Assembly: GCF_900215625.1 (NCBI RefSeq) | Contig: NZ_OBEK01000001.1 | Coordinates: forward strand, 558,001 to 622,000 | Length of the DNA stretch: 64,000 bases | Source: Terribacillus aidingensis | GTDB lineage: Bacteria; Bacillota; Bacilli; Bacillales; Amphibacillaceae | Direction: 5' to 3' | In this document: positions 44,492-53,931 of the stretch, one piece after another | Layout: every line of letters begins with the position of its first letter | Position numbering within the stretch: position 1 is the stretch's first letter | Made by a program: the position numbers and the translations under genes | The notes under the pieces: model-generated | The model's database searches: none | Told to the model about the DNA's origin: nothing | What the model saw: only the letters and a program-made list of their open reading frames with translations

Positions 44492-46384
44492 ATGCGAATT
44501 TTTAGTGTGGAGAACCTGACAAAGACGTATGGAGACAAGCAGCTTTTTGACCGTATTGCTTTTCATATAGAAAGTCGTGAACGAATCGGACTTGTCGGGG
44601 TAAACGGAACCGGAAAGTCGACGCTGCTAAAAGTATTAGCTGGTATAGAAGGTGCTGATAGCGGGGATATTGACCATAGCAAAACGTTCCAGATGGCTTA
44701 TTTAGCGCAGGAACCTGAACTTACAGCAGGAAAGACAGTATTAGAAGAGGTATTTAGTGGTACCAGCCCTATTCTGGAGACGATTCGTACATACGAAGAG
44801 GCCATCGCTGCATTGGAGAAAAATCCGGAAGACACGAAGACGCAGAACCGGTTATTCCAGCTGCAAGCAAAGATGGATGCAGAAGACGCCTGGGATGCAA
44901 GCACGCAGGCGAAGACGATACTGACCAAACTGGGCGTCGATTATTATAGCAGCTCTGTCGATACACTGTCTGGCGGACAGCGAAAACGAGTAGCGTTAGC
45001 GAAAGCACTCATACAGCCAGCTGACTTATTACTTCTGGATGAGCCGACCAACCATCTGGATAATGAAACAATAGAATGGCTCGAAAGTTATTTGCCTAAC
45101 TACCCTGGAGCCCTTTTGTTAGTCACGCACGATCGTTATTTCTTGAATAGAATTACCAGTCATATATTCGAGCTGGAGCTGGGAAGTCTGTATCGGTACG
45201 ATGGAAACTATGAGACATACTTGACGAAAAAAGCGGAGCGGAAAGCGCAAACCCTACTCGATCAGGAGAAACATCAAAACACGCTGCGCCGAGAGCTTGC
45301 TTGGCTTCGCCGTGGTGCTAAAGCGCGGACGACGAAACAAAAAGCAAGAATTCAGCGTGTGGAAGAGATGAAGGAGACCAAGTTTCAGACCCAAGATAAT
45401 GAACTGAATCTTCAGGTTGGGGCTGCGCGGTTGGGTAAGAGAGTATTAGAAGCAAAAGATTTGACGGTTCAATTTGGTGAAAAACCTTTATTCAGTCATT
45501 TTGATTTTCTATTCAAACCAGGTGATCGAATTGGTATCATCGGGCCAAATGGGAGCGGGAAAACATCACTATTGAATACACTTGCCGGCAGAATCCTGCC
45601 AACAGCAGGAGAGGTTGAAACTGGAGAAACGGTTAAGCTTGGGTATTATACACAGCTCCAGCAAGATATGGACCAGCAGCTCCGTATCATTGACTATATT
45701 AAGGAAGTTGCAGAGGTTATAACTACTGCAGATGGAGATGTTATAACGGCAGAGCAGATGCTCGAGCAATTTCTCTTCCCGCGAAGCCATCAATATACGT
45801 ATATTCATCGGCTTTCCGGCGGAGAGCGAAAACGATTGTACTTGCTTCGTGTTCTGATGGAAGAGCCAAACGTTCTCTTTCTTGATGAGCCGACCAATGA
45901 CTTAGACACAGAGACATTGGGCATTCTTGAGGATTACTTGGATGGTTATCCTGGCGTTGTTATCACTGTTTCCCACGACCGATACTTTTTAGATCGTGTT
46001 GTAGATCAGCTTATTGTCTTTGAAGGAGCAGGAGCTGTTTCCACATTTTACGGCAATTACAGTGAGCATAGAGAAAAGATGTTGCAGCAGCCGAAAGTGC
46101 AGCAGCAAAAAGCAGCACCCGCACCTGAACGCAAAGAAAAGAAAAAGCAAAAACTGTCGTATAAGGAACAGCAAGAGTGGAATACGATTGAAGATGAAAT
46201 CGCCGAGCTGGAAGAACGGATAGAAGCTTGCGCGACAGGGATAACAGAAGCAGGCAGCGACAGCGAGCGCGTTCAACAGCTGTTTACAGAACAGCAGGAG
46301 CTGGAGCAGCAGTTAGAGAAGAAAATGGAGCGATGGGAAGCATTATCTCTCGTTGTGGAAGAAATTGAAAGCCAGAAGCATTAA
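44492..46384 (+). CDS. yfmR: ABC-F family ribosome-associated ATPase YfmR
   Basis: This 630-residue protein (B. subtilis YfmR 629) has two ABC domains. Walker A sites are GVNGTGKSTLL and GPNGSGKTSLL, signatures LSGGQRKRVALAKAL and LSGGERKRLYLLRVL, and Walker B LLLDEPTNHLD and LFLDEPTNDLD. The interdomain P-site linker is REELAWLRRGAKARTTKQKA-like, and the C-terminus is a coiled coil (about 540-630), as in Uup. In B. subtilis YfmR works in parallel with EF-P to relieve ribosomes stalled at proline stretches. AAGGAGAGAG precedes ATG 44492. Confidence 0.93.
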   Translation: MRIFSVENLTKTYGDKQLFDRIAFHIESRERIGLVGVNGTGKSTLLKVLAGIEGADSGDIDHSKTFQMAYLAQEPELTAGKTVLEEVFSGTSPILETIRTYEEAIAALEKNPEDTKTQNRLFQLQAKMDAEDAWDASTQAKTILTKLGVDYYSSSVDTLSGGQRKRVALAKALIQPADLLLLDEPTNHLDNETIEWLESYLPNYPGALLLVTHDRYFLNRITSHIFELELGSLYRYDGNYETYLTKKAERKAQTLLDQEKHQNTLRRELAWLRRGAKARTTKQKARIQRVEEMKETKFQTQDNELNLQVGAARLGKRVLEAKDLTVQFGEKPLFSHFDFLFKPGDRIGIIGPNGSGKTSLLNTLAGRILPTAGEVETGETVKLGYYTQLQQDMDQQLRIIDYIKEVAEVITTADGDVITAEQMLEQFLFPRSHQYTYIHRLSGGERKRLYLLRVLMEEPNVLFLDEPTNDLDTETLGILEDYLDGYPGVVITVSHDRYFLDRVVDQLIVFEGAGAVSTFYGNYSEHREKMLQQPKVQQQKAAPAPERKEKKKQKLSYKEQQEWNTIEDEIAELEERIEACATGITEAGSDSERVQQLFTEQQELEQQLEKKMERWEALSLVVEEIESQKH

Positions 46385-46465
46385 GGCATATTTCGTGCCA
46401 TATTGCTCATACTTTACTAGAATGGAAGAATAGTCTGAATTTAGTAACGGGAAGGATTGATTCCA

Positions 46466-47704
46466 ATGCCAGCGAAAGAAATGTTAGAAAAATATGCTGA
46501 TGTCGCCTTGCGTACAGGCGTTAATATTCAAAAAGACCAGCCGCTGTTCATCATGGCGCCAATCAGCGGGGCGGATTTTGTCCGTATGATCGCAAAACGC
46601 GCTTACGAACTAGGTGCCAGTGATGTACATATCAACTGGACAGATGATACATTGACGCTCTTGAAGTATATACATCAATCAGAAGAAGAATTGACAGATA
46701 TTCCGGATTGGATAATTGAGCAGCGCGCTTATTACATGAAAAAAGGAGCTGCCTTGCTGCAAATTCGTTCCACTGATCCGGATCTTCTAAAAGAGGTTGA
46801 TGGCAATAAGGTGGCACAGGCAACGAGAGCAACAGCACAAGCATTGCAGCACCTTCGCAAATACACGATGAATGACATTATTCCATGGACAATCATTACA
46901 ATTCCAACAGATGCCTGGGCACAGAAAATCTTCCCGGGGAAATCTGCAGAAGAAGCAACACAGCTTCTGTGGGATTCTATCTTTAAGATTGTCCGTGTCG
47001 ATCAGGATGATCCTGTGCAAGCATGGAAAGAACATAATGCAACGCTGCATCACGCTCGTGATGTACTAAACGAAAAGCGCTACAAAAAGCTTCATTTCCA
47101 ATCTGAAGGCACGGATTTAACAATCGGCTTGCCAGAAGGTCATATATGGAAAGGCGGCTCTTCGACAACAGAAGGCGGTACGGAATTCAATCCAAATATG
47201 CCGACAGAAGAAGTGTTCACAATGCCACATAAATATGAAGTAGAAGGAACAGTTACAAGTAAGAAACCACTGATATACGATGGCAATACAATTGATAACT
47301 TTACGCTTACTTTTAAAGATGGCAAAGTTGTTGACTATAAAGCAGAAACAGGCGAAGAAACACTGAAGCACTTGCTGGAAACTGATGAGGGTGCTTTGCA
47401 TCTTGGTGAGGTGGCGTTGGTGCCGCATGAATCACCCATTTCCCAATCCGGTCTGATTTTCTACAACACATTGTATGATGAAAATGCTTCCTGTCACATT
47501 GCTTTAGGAAAAGCCTATCCAACAACATTGGAAGGCGGTTCATCCATGAATGAAGAAGAATTAGATAAGCATGGCGTTAATGACAGCTTAACGCATACGG
47601 ACTTTATGATTGGATCAGCTGACCTCGCAATTGATGGTATTTTCGCAGATGGATCATCTGAACCTGTTTTCCGTAACGGAAGCTGGGCAATCAAATTTGA
47701 TTAA
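46466..47704 (+). CDS. ampS: M29-family metalloaminopeptidase (AmpS), copy 1
   Basis: This 412-residue aminopeptidase has a two-metal site formed by the Glu of EEVFTMPHK, Glu and His of LGEVALVPHESPISQSGLIF, the Tyr of FYNTLYDENASCHIALG and the His-x-Asp of HTDFMIGSADL. It removes N-terminal residues from peptides in the cytoplasm. ATG 46466 follows GGGAAGGA; TTG 46457 is too close. It has a close paralogue at 61565-62809 with the same motifs. Confidence 0.92.
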   Translation: MPAKEMLEKYADVALRTGVNIQKDQPLFIMAPISGADFVRMIAKRAYELGASDVHINWTDDTLTLLKYIHQSEEELTDIPDWIIEQRAYYMKKGAALLQIRSTDPDLLKEVDGNKVAQATRATAQALQHLRKYTMNDIIPWTIITIPTDAWAQKIFPGKSAEEATQLLWDSIFKIVRVDQDDPVQAWKEHNATLHHARDVLNEKRYKKLHFQSEGTDLTIGLPEGHIWKGGSSTTEGGTEFNPNMPTEEVFTMPHKYEVEGTVTSKKPLIYDGNTIDNFTLTFKDGKVVDYKAETGEETLKHLLETDEGALHLGEVALVPHESPISQSGLIFYNTLYDENASCHIALGKAYPTTLEGGSSMNEEELDKHGVNDSLTHTDFMIGSADLAIDGIFADGSSEPVFRNGSWAIKFD

Positions 47705-47706
47705 CT

Positions 47707-47746
47707 AAAAAAAGGATTACGGCTTTGCAGCCAGTAATCCTTTTTC
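47707..47746. terminator. Bidirectional terminator between ampS and recQ
   Basis: AAAAAGGATTAC/GTAATCCTTTTT with an inner GGCT/AGCC helix and a one-base bulge; T runs on both sides. Confidence 0.9.
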
Positions 47747-49864
47747 TTATTCTAATATGCCGTTATGCACCAGCACAGCGCGAATAGCATGGTAGTCACA
47801 AGGCACGTCCATTTGTTCCTTGATTTCCCGCAGCCTGGGAAGTTCGTCATGCTGCTTCAGCACATCCAATACTGCTGTCTCTTGTTCTTCTGAAAAGAAC
47901 TGCTCTAAATCAAGTGCTTTTCCGTCAGCATATGCTTTAAATAAATGATTGCTCACTGTCAGCGGAGTCAGATCTCTGTCTTTTGCAATATCATCCAAAG
48001 AGCTTCCTCGTTCAAATGCCTCATAGCTGATCAAATGACTTGGTGTATCTTGCTTTTCTTGCAGCAAAGGCTTTTTCGTTTGTACTGGAACTGTCTGTGA
48101 TTGTTCGTATTGAACAAGTACCTGGAGGAATTGCTCGCCATACTGTTCCATCCGTCTCTCTCCAATCCCCTTAATCTCCAGCATTTCCTGCTCACTATGC
48201 GGTACAAACCGGCATAGCTCCTTTAGTGCGGCATCCGAGAAAATGACGTATGGCGGCAGACCTTCTGCTAGAGCGAGCTCCTTGCGCAATTGCCGCAGTT
48301 CCTCGAACAGTGTCTCATCGTAATCTGCTTCCGCAGTATCCGTAGCTTTGACGATCTGCATCATCACTTTCTTTTCACCTTTCAGAATGCGTACCGCCTC
48401 ATCTGTTAGAGTTAATACCGGATACTTATCATCCGTCGGAGCAAGAATCATTTCAGCTGAAAGATAATGAATGAATTGGGTAATGTCCTTTTCGGTGCGG
48501 TTTTTCATAATCCCATACGTAGAAAGGGTTTCGAGACCAAACTGTTTGATGCGTTTGTCTTTCGATCCTTTTAACACTTTAGCTACGAGCACGGCACCAA
48601 AGCGCTCGTTCATACGTTTCACACAAGATAGAACCATCTGTGCTTCCTTCGTCATATCTGTTTTCTCAAACTCATTCAGGCAGTTGCTGCAGCGGCCGCA
48701 ATCCTCTGGAATATGAGGGTCTTTAAAGTAATTCAGCATATATGTTTGCAGGCAGGACTGTGTATGACAGTAATTCATCATTTGCTGGAGCTTCTGATAT
48801 TCGGCTTGCGTATCGGAAGCTGAATTCTCAATTAAGAACTTCAGCAAATGAACGTCTTGGCCAGAGAAGAGAAGCACACAATCACTTGGCTCACCATCAC
48901 GGCCGGCACGGCCGGCTTCTTGATAATAAGCTTCCATGTTCATCGGCAGCGCATAGTGCAGCACATAGCGCACGTTACTTTTATCAATGCCCATTCCAAA
49001 TGCGTTTGTTGCTACCATAACACTTACTTCATCTTGAATGAAGGAGGATTGTGCTGCCTGACGATCGGCTTCACTCATACCGGCGTGGTATTTAGCAGTC
49101 TTTACACCTTGGCGGTTGAGAAATTGAAAAAGCCGATCAACCAGTTTTCTAGTTGGCGCATAAATAATACCCGTTTCGTGCTTTCGTTTCTGAATGAAAT
49201 CAAAGATATATCGTTCTTTATCTGCTCCTTTTACTACTTGAAAACGCAGATTCTCTCGCGCGAACCCGGTACGCACAGTGTGATCCTCATCGATTTGCAG
49301 AAGTCTTTTAATATCGTCTGCAACTTGGGGTGTTGCTGTTGCAGTGAGGGCCATAACCGGAGGCCTCTCTGGCAGCTTATCTAGAATAGAAACCGCAGAG
49401 CGGTAGCTTGGCCGAAAATCATGCCCCCACTGCGAAATACAATGGGCTTCATCGAATGCAACCAAGCTGATCGAGAGGTGGCGTATCGTTTGCAGAAAGC
49501 GCGGATTTTCCAAACGCTCCGGCGCTACATAAAGAAACGTAAATGCGCCGTGTTCCGCTTGCTGCATCGTCCATTCCATTTCGGCAGCTTCTAGCGTGCT
49601 GTTAACATAAGCAGCGGGTATATTCATGGCTGTCAGCGCGTCAACTTGATCCTTCATCAAGGAAATAAGGGGGGAGATAATTAAAGCAGTCCCTTGGTTT
49701 AATAAAGCCGGCACTTGATAGCAGATTGATTTACCTCCGCCGGTTGGCATAATTGCTAACGTATTATGATGCTGCATAACATATTCAATTACATCTGCTT
49801 GTCCGGTCCGAAAGGTGTCATAGCCATAATAATCTTTTAATATTTGCTGGGCTGTAGCTTCCAC
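47747..49864 (-). CDS. recQ: ATP-dependent DNA helicase RecQ
   Basis: This 705-residue helicase has Walker A MPTGGGKSICYQ, DEAH (FDEAHCISQWGHDFR with the RecQ aromatic loop), AGRAGRDGEPSDC, and a zinc-binding RQC domain (CHTQSCLQTYMLNYF ... CGRCSNC). An HRDC domain (about 525-600) and a C-terminal helix-turn-helix-like tail follow (SYEAFERGSSLDDIAKDRDL). This is the long E. coli-like form rather than the shorter B. subtilis RecQ. GTG 49864 is chosen (AAAGGATT 8 nt upstream); TTG 49870 is possible. It unwinds recombination intermediates and stalled forks. Confidence 0.93.
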   Translation of the reverse strand: MEATAQQILKDYYGYDTFRTGQADVIEYVMQHHNTLAIMPTGGGKSICYQVPALLNQGTALIISPLISLMKDQVDALTAMNIPAAYVNSTLEAAEMEWTMQQAEHGAFTFLYVAPERLENPRFLQTIRHLSISLVAFDEAHCISQWGHDFRPSYRSAVSILDKLPERPPVMALTATATPQVADDIKRLLQIDEDHTVRTGFARENLRFQVVKGADKERYIFDFIQKRKHETGIIYAPTRKLVDRLFQFLNRQGVKTAKYHAGMSEADRQAAQSSFIQDEVSVMVATNAFGMGIDKSNVRYVLHYALPMNMEAYYQEAGRAGRDGEPSDCVLLFSGQDVHLLKFLIENSASDTQAEYQKLQQMMNYCHTQSCLQTYMLNYFKDPHIPEDCGRCSNCLNEFEKTDMTKEAQMVLSCVKRMNERFGAVLVAKVLKGSKDKRIKQFGLETLSTYGIMKNRTEKDITQFIHYLSAEMILAPTDDKYPVLTLTDEAVRILKGEKKVMMQIVKATDTAEADYDETLFEELRQLRKELALAEGLPPYVIFSDAALKELCRFVPHSEQEMLEIKGIGERRMEQYGEQFLQVLVQYEQSQTVPVQTKKPLLQEKQDTPSHLISYEAFERGSSLDDIAKDRDLTPLTVSNHLFKAYADGKALDLEQFFSEEQETAVLDVLKQHDELPRLREIKEQMDVPCDYHAIRAVLVHNGILE

Positions 49865-49938
49865 GTTCAAAATCCTTTCTTCATTCCTCGTTATGTATAG
49901 CATAACATGATTACAGACGAGTCCGCTTTTTAGTTGGA

Positions 49939-49974
49939 AAATTAAAAAACTGCCCAAATGGAACAGGCAGTTTC
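49939..49974 (-). terminator. Terminator of the CorC-type gene
   Basis: AAACTGCC/GGCAGTTT stem followed on the minus strand by TTTTAATTTT. Confidence 0.8.
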
Positions 49975-49979
49975 GTGTA

Positions 49980-51311
49980 TTATACAGTCGCCTCTGTTGT
50001 CGGGCGCTTTAGTTCTATTTTAATTTTCTCCAAGCGATTGTCGCGGACAGATTCGACGGTGAAGAGCATATTTTCATATTCTACTACTGTATCTGCATCC
50101 TCATCTGGAATTGATCCGACACGGTCGAGTATGAAACCTGCAATCGTATCAAAGTTTGGCACATCGATATCTGTATCGAAGAAATCGTTAAATTCATCAA
50201 TCTGAAGCGAGCCATTCGCTAAATACGTATTTTCATCAATACGTGTTAACTCGCCTTCAATCTCATCATACTCATCATCAATATCTCCGACAATCTCTTC
50301 AATCATATCTTCCATTGTAACAATTCCGGAGAAGCCGCCGTACTCGTCGATTAAGATTGCCAGGTGATTATGAGTTTGCTGCAATTCCTTCAGCAGATCA
50401 TCAATGTACTTCGTCTCAGGAACAAAATGTGCTTCCCGTAATATCGATTCAAGCCGGACACCGTCAAATCCATGCTCCCGGACTGCTTTGAAATAATCCT
50501 TAATGTTCAGTATACCAACGATCGTATCGCTGTCTGTCTGATAGACTGGTATCCTGGAGTACTTTTGTTCAAGCAGAATATCCGCTAATTCATCCGGCGG
50601 GGTATCAATGCTGAGTGTAAATGTATCTGTGCGCGGAGTCATAATTTCACGGGCGATTTTATCGTCAAGGTCAAATACACCTTTAATCATTCCAAATTCA
50701 TCCGCATTCAAAATTCCTTCTTCCTGACCCGTCTGCGCTAGAAGCTTAATCTCTTCACGGGAGACTTTCTCAGCTTCCGCATTGTTTCCTACTCGTGTTA
50801 TTTTAACGAGCATATTCGTGGAAAAGGATAGGAATTTCACGAACGGCATTGCGAGCCTGCTAATAAATAGTATCGGTGTAACAGAGAATCGAGCTATCTT
50901 CTCCGCGTTTTGAAGGGCAACCCTTTTAGGGAACAACTCACCAAATACAAGTGTCACATATGACAGCAATATTGTAATGACTACAACACTGATTTGCTGT
51001 GCATAAGGTATATCTCCCAGCACCCCAGCAAACCGATCGGCCAGACCAGTAGCGGCAGAGGCACTGGAGAAGAACCCTGCCAGTGTAATACCAACCTGAA
51101 TCGTCGCAATGAACTTGCTTGGATCCGCGATTAGTTTCTCTAGCATTGCTGCTTTTTTGTCGCCATTATCCGCTTGCTGTGAGATGCGGTTTTTATTCAG
51201 TGATACCAGAGCAATTTCTGCTGCTGCAAAAAATGCATTCAGTGCAGTTAAGATACCAATCAATACAAGCTGGAGTATAACTGGACTCCCAGGATCATCC
51301 GGACTATTCAT
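49980..51311 (-). CDS. CNNM/CorC (hemolysin C-like) membrane protein
   Basis: This 443-residue protein has an N-terminal CNNM/DUF21 domain with four TM helices (about 10-200; NAFFAAAEIALVSLN, FGELFPKRVALQNAE), a pair of CBS domains (about 220-345; IMTPRTDTFTLS, LLKELQQTHNHLAILIDEYG) and a C-terminal CorC_HlyC domain (365-440). Family members (B. subtilis YhdP/MpfA, YugS) are linked to Mg2+ efflux or homeostasis. ATG 51311 (MNSPDDPGSP) lies 11 nt after GGGAG. Confidence 0.9.
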   Translation of the reverse strand: MNSPDDPGSPVILQLVLIGILTALNAFFAAAEIALVSLNKNRISQQADNGDKKAAMLEKLIADPSKFIATIQVGITLAGFFSSASAATGLADRFAGVLGDIPYAQQISVVVITILLSYVTLVFGELFPKRVALQNAEKIARFSVTPILFISRLAMPFVKFLSFSTNMLVKITRVGNNAEAEKVSREEIKLLAQTGQEEGILNADEFGMIKGVFDLDDKIAREIMTPRTDTFTLSIDTPPDELADILLEQKYSRIPVYQTDSDTIVGILNIKDYFKAVREHGFDGVRLESILREAHFVPETKYIDDLLKELQQTHNHLAILIDEYGGFSGIVTMEDMIEEIVGDIDDEYDEIEGELTRIDENTYLANGSLQIDEFNDFFDTDIDVPNFDTIAGFILDRVGSIPDEDADTVVEYENMLFTVESVRDNRLEKIKIELKRPTTEATV

Positions 51312-51432
51312 GTTTAAAATCTCTCCCTTTAATAAACGCAAAAAATGCGTATCTATAATATAGATTATACGCTTTTTCTAATAACAATCCAAAACCTTTG
51401 CATGTATTGTAGTATATCCGTCAAATTGGGAA

Positions 51433-51612
51433 TTATTCCAAGCTTCGCAGCTGCTGCCGAAGGGTTTTGATCTCCTTTTCCATCTGCTCTAACTGCTTTT
51501 CCATATGTGATGCACCGGCTCCGCTTGCAGACAGCTTATCAGCATCTGCTGAAACACTGCTGTATGTCATTTTTAGTTCGGCTAATCTTGCTTCCAAATC
51601 ATGTTTGTTCAT
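51433..51612 (-). CDS. SE1832-family small coiled-coil protein
   Basis: This 59-residue protein starts at ATG 51612 behind GAGGTGATCAT. Two heptad-rich helices (HDLEARLAELKMTYSSV; MEKQLEQMEKEIKTLRQQL) are joined by a Gly/Ser/Ala turn and should form a helical hairpin. The layout and the AELKMTY start match the SE1832 family of Firmicutes, function unknown. Its 5' end lies 62 bp from the divergent GNAT gene. Confidence 0.75.
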   Translation of the reverse strand: MNKHDLEARLAELKMTYSSVSADADKLSASGAGASHMEKQLEQMEKEIKTLRQQLRSLE

Positions 51613-51674
51613 ATGATCACCTCTACACTAACAATAGGAATAATAATCCAATGCGTCAAGCGGGAGGGGAGACA

Positions 51675-52514
51675 ATGCGTTTTATTCAAGAACACGATGC
51701 AAGTCGCCTGTTAGCAGCAGTCGAATCTCAGTTCGTACAGCACGAGGCAGAAAACAATTTACTGCTAGGGCTTTTGAGCAGAATAGGAGATGGGGAGGAT
51801 ATGGGAGCATCTTTTGGATATGGAGAACAAGATGGAGAAATTAGGACAGTTTTTCTGCATACGAAGGGCGAGCGTCTCATTCTTTCGCACGGATGGTTGT
51901 GGCAAGAAACCGATGCAGAGCGGCTGGCGCAATTTGTTCAAACTTTATCGCCAGATCTTCCGGGTGTCATTGGTCCAATCGTACAAGCCAAACAATTTGC
52001 ACGTGCTTGGCAGCAGCTGAGCGGGAAACAGACAGAGCTGCATATGAACCAGTTTATTTATCAGCTGGAATATGTAAAGGATACAGGAAATGCAAAAGGA
52101 AAAATACAAGCAGCACGTCCTGCTGACTTCAGCCTGTTGCGTGATTGGCTCTTACAATTTGGTAAAGAATTGGGTGAAAAGGGAATAGAAGAGCGAGCAG
52201 ATAGGATAATTGGCAGACTGATTTCACAGCAGAAGATGTACATGTGGACGGTAGATGGCCAAACTGTCAGCATGGCTGGATGTTCCAGAGAAAGCAGGAA
52301 TGGTAGTGTGATCAATGCGGTCTATACACCTCGAAAATATCGGCAGAAAGGGTACGCACAAGCACTAGTCGGACAATTGTCAGCTAAATTGCTCCAAGAT
52401 GGAAAGCGTTTCTGCTGTTTGTTTACTGATGCCGAGAATGATGGTCCGAATAAGCTCTATCAAAGAATCGGATATAAGCGGGTGGCAGAAAGCTGCGCAA
52501 TCGATTTTAAATAA
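51675..52514 (+). CDS. GNAT-family N-acetyltransferase
   Basis: This 279-residue protein has a C-terminal GNAT domain (about 140-279) with the acetyl-CoA loop region VINAVYTPRKYRQKGYAQAL, then LFTDAENDGPNKLYQRIGYK. The N-terminal half is a divergent, probably substrate-specific, GNAT-like domain. GGGAGGGGAGACA precedes ATG 51675; the longer frame up to 51507 lies over the divergent SE1832 gene. Substrate unknown. Confidence 0.85.
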   Translation: MRFIQEHDASRLLAAVESQFVQHEAENNLLLGLLSRIGDGEDMGASFGYGEQDGEIRTVFLHTKGERLILSHGWLWQETDAERLAQFVQTLSPDLPGVIGPIVQAKQFARAWQQLSGKQTELHMNQFIYQLEYVKDTGNAKGKIQAARPADFSLLRDWLLQFGKELGEKGIEERADRIIGRLISQQKMYMWTVDGQTVSMAGCSRESRNGSVINAVYTPRKYRQKGYAQALVGQLSAKLLQDGKRFCCLFTDAENDGPNKLYQRIGYKRVAESCAIDFK

Positions 52515-52543
52515 ACAAGGACCGTCCCAAATTGGTGACGGTC
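52512..52543. terminator. Terminator between the GNAT gene and aroA
   Basis: GGACCGTC/GACGGTCC with a 10-nt loop; on the minus strand TTGTTTA follows, on the plus strand CTGCTGTTTT. Confidence 0.65.
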
Positions 52544-52552
52544 CCTGCTGTT

Positions 52553-53614
52553 TTAAATCTTGCCTTGGAAGCTGGCAAGCTCATTATAGAATGTGTCGAA
52601 TGTTGGAAGATCCATTTGCTGTCCTGCATCAGATAGCGCAGCAGCTGGATTCGGATGTACTTCTGCCATGACACCGTCTGCTCCAACAGCTAAAGCTGCT
52701 TTTGCACAAGGCAGCATGATGTCTTTTCTGCCAGTAGAGTGCGTGACATCGACCATGACAGGAAGATGTGTCTCTTGCTTCAGAATCGGAACAGCAGAGA
52801 TGTCAAGCGTATTGCGTGTTGCTGTCTCATATGTGCGGATACCGCGTTCGCAAAGGATAATCTGTCCGTTTCCTTCTGAATTTACATATTCAGCAGCAGC
52901 GATAAATTCTGCAATTGTTCCGGATAATGCGCGTTTGAGCAGAACTGGTTTGTTCGTACGACCCGCTTCTTTCAGCAATTCAAAGTTTTGGGCGTTGCGA
53001 GCACCGATTTGAATGACATCGACGTAATCAAGTGCTTTTTCGATATCATGCGGCGTTACAATTTCACTAATAACGGCCAGGTCGTATTCATTTGCTGCAC
53101 GCTTTAGAATCTCCAAGCCATCCACGCCTAATCCTTGGAAGTCGTATGGAGATGTACGTGGCTTGAAGGCCCCGCCGCGAAGCAATTTCAGTCCTTTATT
53201 TTTTAAGGATTCTGCTACAGTGGCTACCTGGTCGTAGCTTTCGACAGAACAAGGGCCGAAAACAAAGCTGGCTTTACCAGTTCCGATTTTTTCACCTTTC
53301 AAATCAATAACGGTGTCTTCATTCTTATAAGCGCGGGAAACGAGCATTGGCCGCTTGCTTGCCTCTTCTTCATCTTTGGTTTTTGCCTGCATAACTGCCT
53401 TAAAGATAGCGTCCATCGCAGCATCTCCAAGCATGCCAGATTCATTCTGTGCTTTCAGTTCTGCAAGCAGCAGTTTTTCTGTTTCGCTGCGCTCACTCTC
53501 GGGAAGATCCTTCAGCTGCTGCCTCAAGCTTGCTTGTTCGTTCAACAATTTCAACAGCTCAAAATGTGTTTGTTCATACTGCTTCTTCAGCTCCAAAACA
53601 TTTGTTGTCTGCAT
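52553..53614 (-). CDS. aroA: DAHP synthase with N-terminal chorismate-mutase-like domain
   Basis: This 353-residue protein matches B. subtilis AroA (358). The C-terminal type I-beta DAHP synthase (about 95-353) is intact: [64 protein letters not shown] and [10 protein letters not shown]. It joins PEP and erythrose-4-phosphate to start the shikimate pathway. The N-terminal AroQ-type chorismate mutase domain (1-85) keeps helices but lacks the catalytic basic residues: positions equivalent to Arg11, Arg28 and Lys39 of E. coli mutase are Lys10, Gln27 and Pro38 by my hand alignment. It may serve only as a feedback-sensing domain. AAGGAGG lies upstream. Confidence 0.92.
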   Translation of the reverse strand: MQTTNVLELKKQYEQTHFELLKLLNEQASLRQQLKDLPESERSETEKLLLAELKAQNESGMLGDAAMDAIFKAVMQAKTKDEEEASKRPMLVSRAYKNEDTVIDLKGEKIGTGKASFVFGPCSVESYDQVATVAESLKNKGLKLLRGGAFKPRTSPYDFQGLGVDGLEILKRAANEYDLAVISEIVTPHDIEKALDYVDVIQIGARNAQNFELLKEAGRTNKPVLLKRALSGTIAEFIAAAEYVNSEGNGQIILCERGIRTYETATRNTLDISAVPILKQETHLPVMVDVTHSTGRKDIMLPCAKAALAVGADGVMAEVHPNPAAALSDAGQQMDLPTFDTFYNELASFQGKI

Positions 53615-53931
53615 AAATAGATCCTCCTTATAAGTATAAAATAGCCTAAACTGACTTTCATTAGCCCATCCAGTCAGAACCAGTTATCATGCCTGCATTG
53701 TATTCCAATTTCCCGAAGAATTTGTTGCAAACTGCTTTCGTACTGATACGGGTTAATGAAAAACTTGAGCATCAACATTGTTAACTGGAATTGAATCAAT
53801 GTTGAAAATATTATCCCTATACTACATGCTTTTATAAATAAATACAAATGAAAGCCCAAAGTATGCAGAAAAAAGGACGATAATACCAGATACCCTTTTA
53901 TTAATACTTATAGAAAGTTACAGCATAATAT
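53615..53931 (-). promoter_or_regulatory. Upstream region of aroA
   Basis: A gene-free 317-bp AT-rich stretch. On the minus strand a TACAAT about 105 bp before aroA could be a -10 without a good -35. There is no T-box or other aptamer that I recognise, so aroA is not visibly tied to the tryptophan switches. A 61-codon TTG frame inside is not convincing. Confidence 0.3.

Noticed and set aside
53674-53859. 61-residue minus-strand ORF upstream of aroA
   Set aside because: TTG start without ribosome site, and it occupies the likely aroA promoter; hydrophobic stretch is explained by AT-rich DNA.
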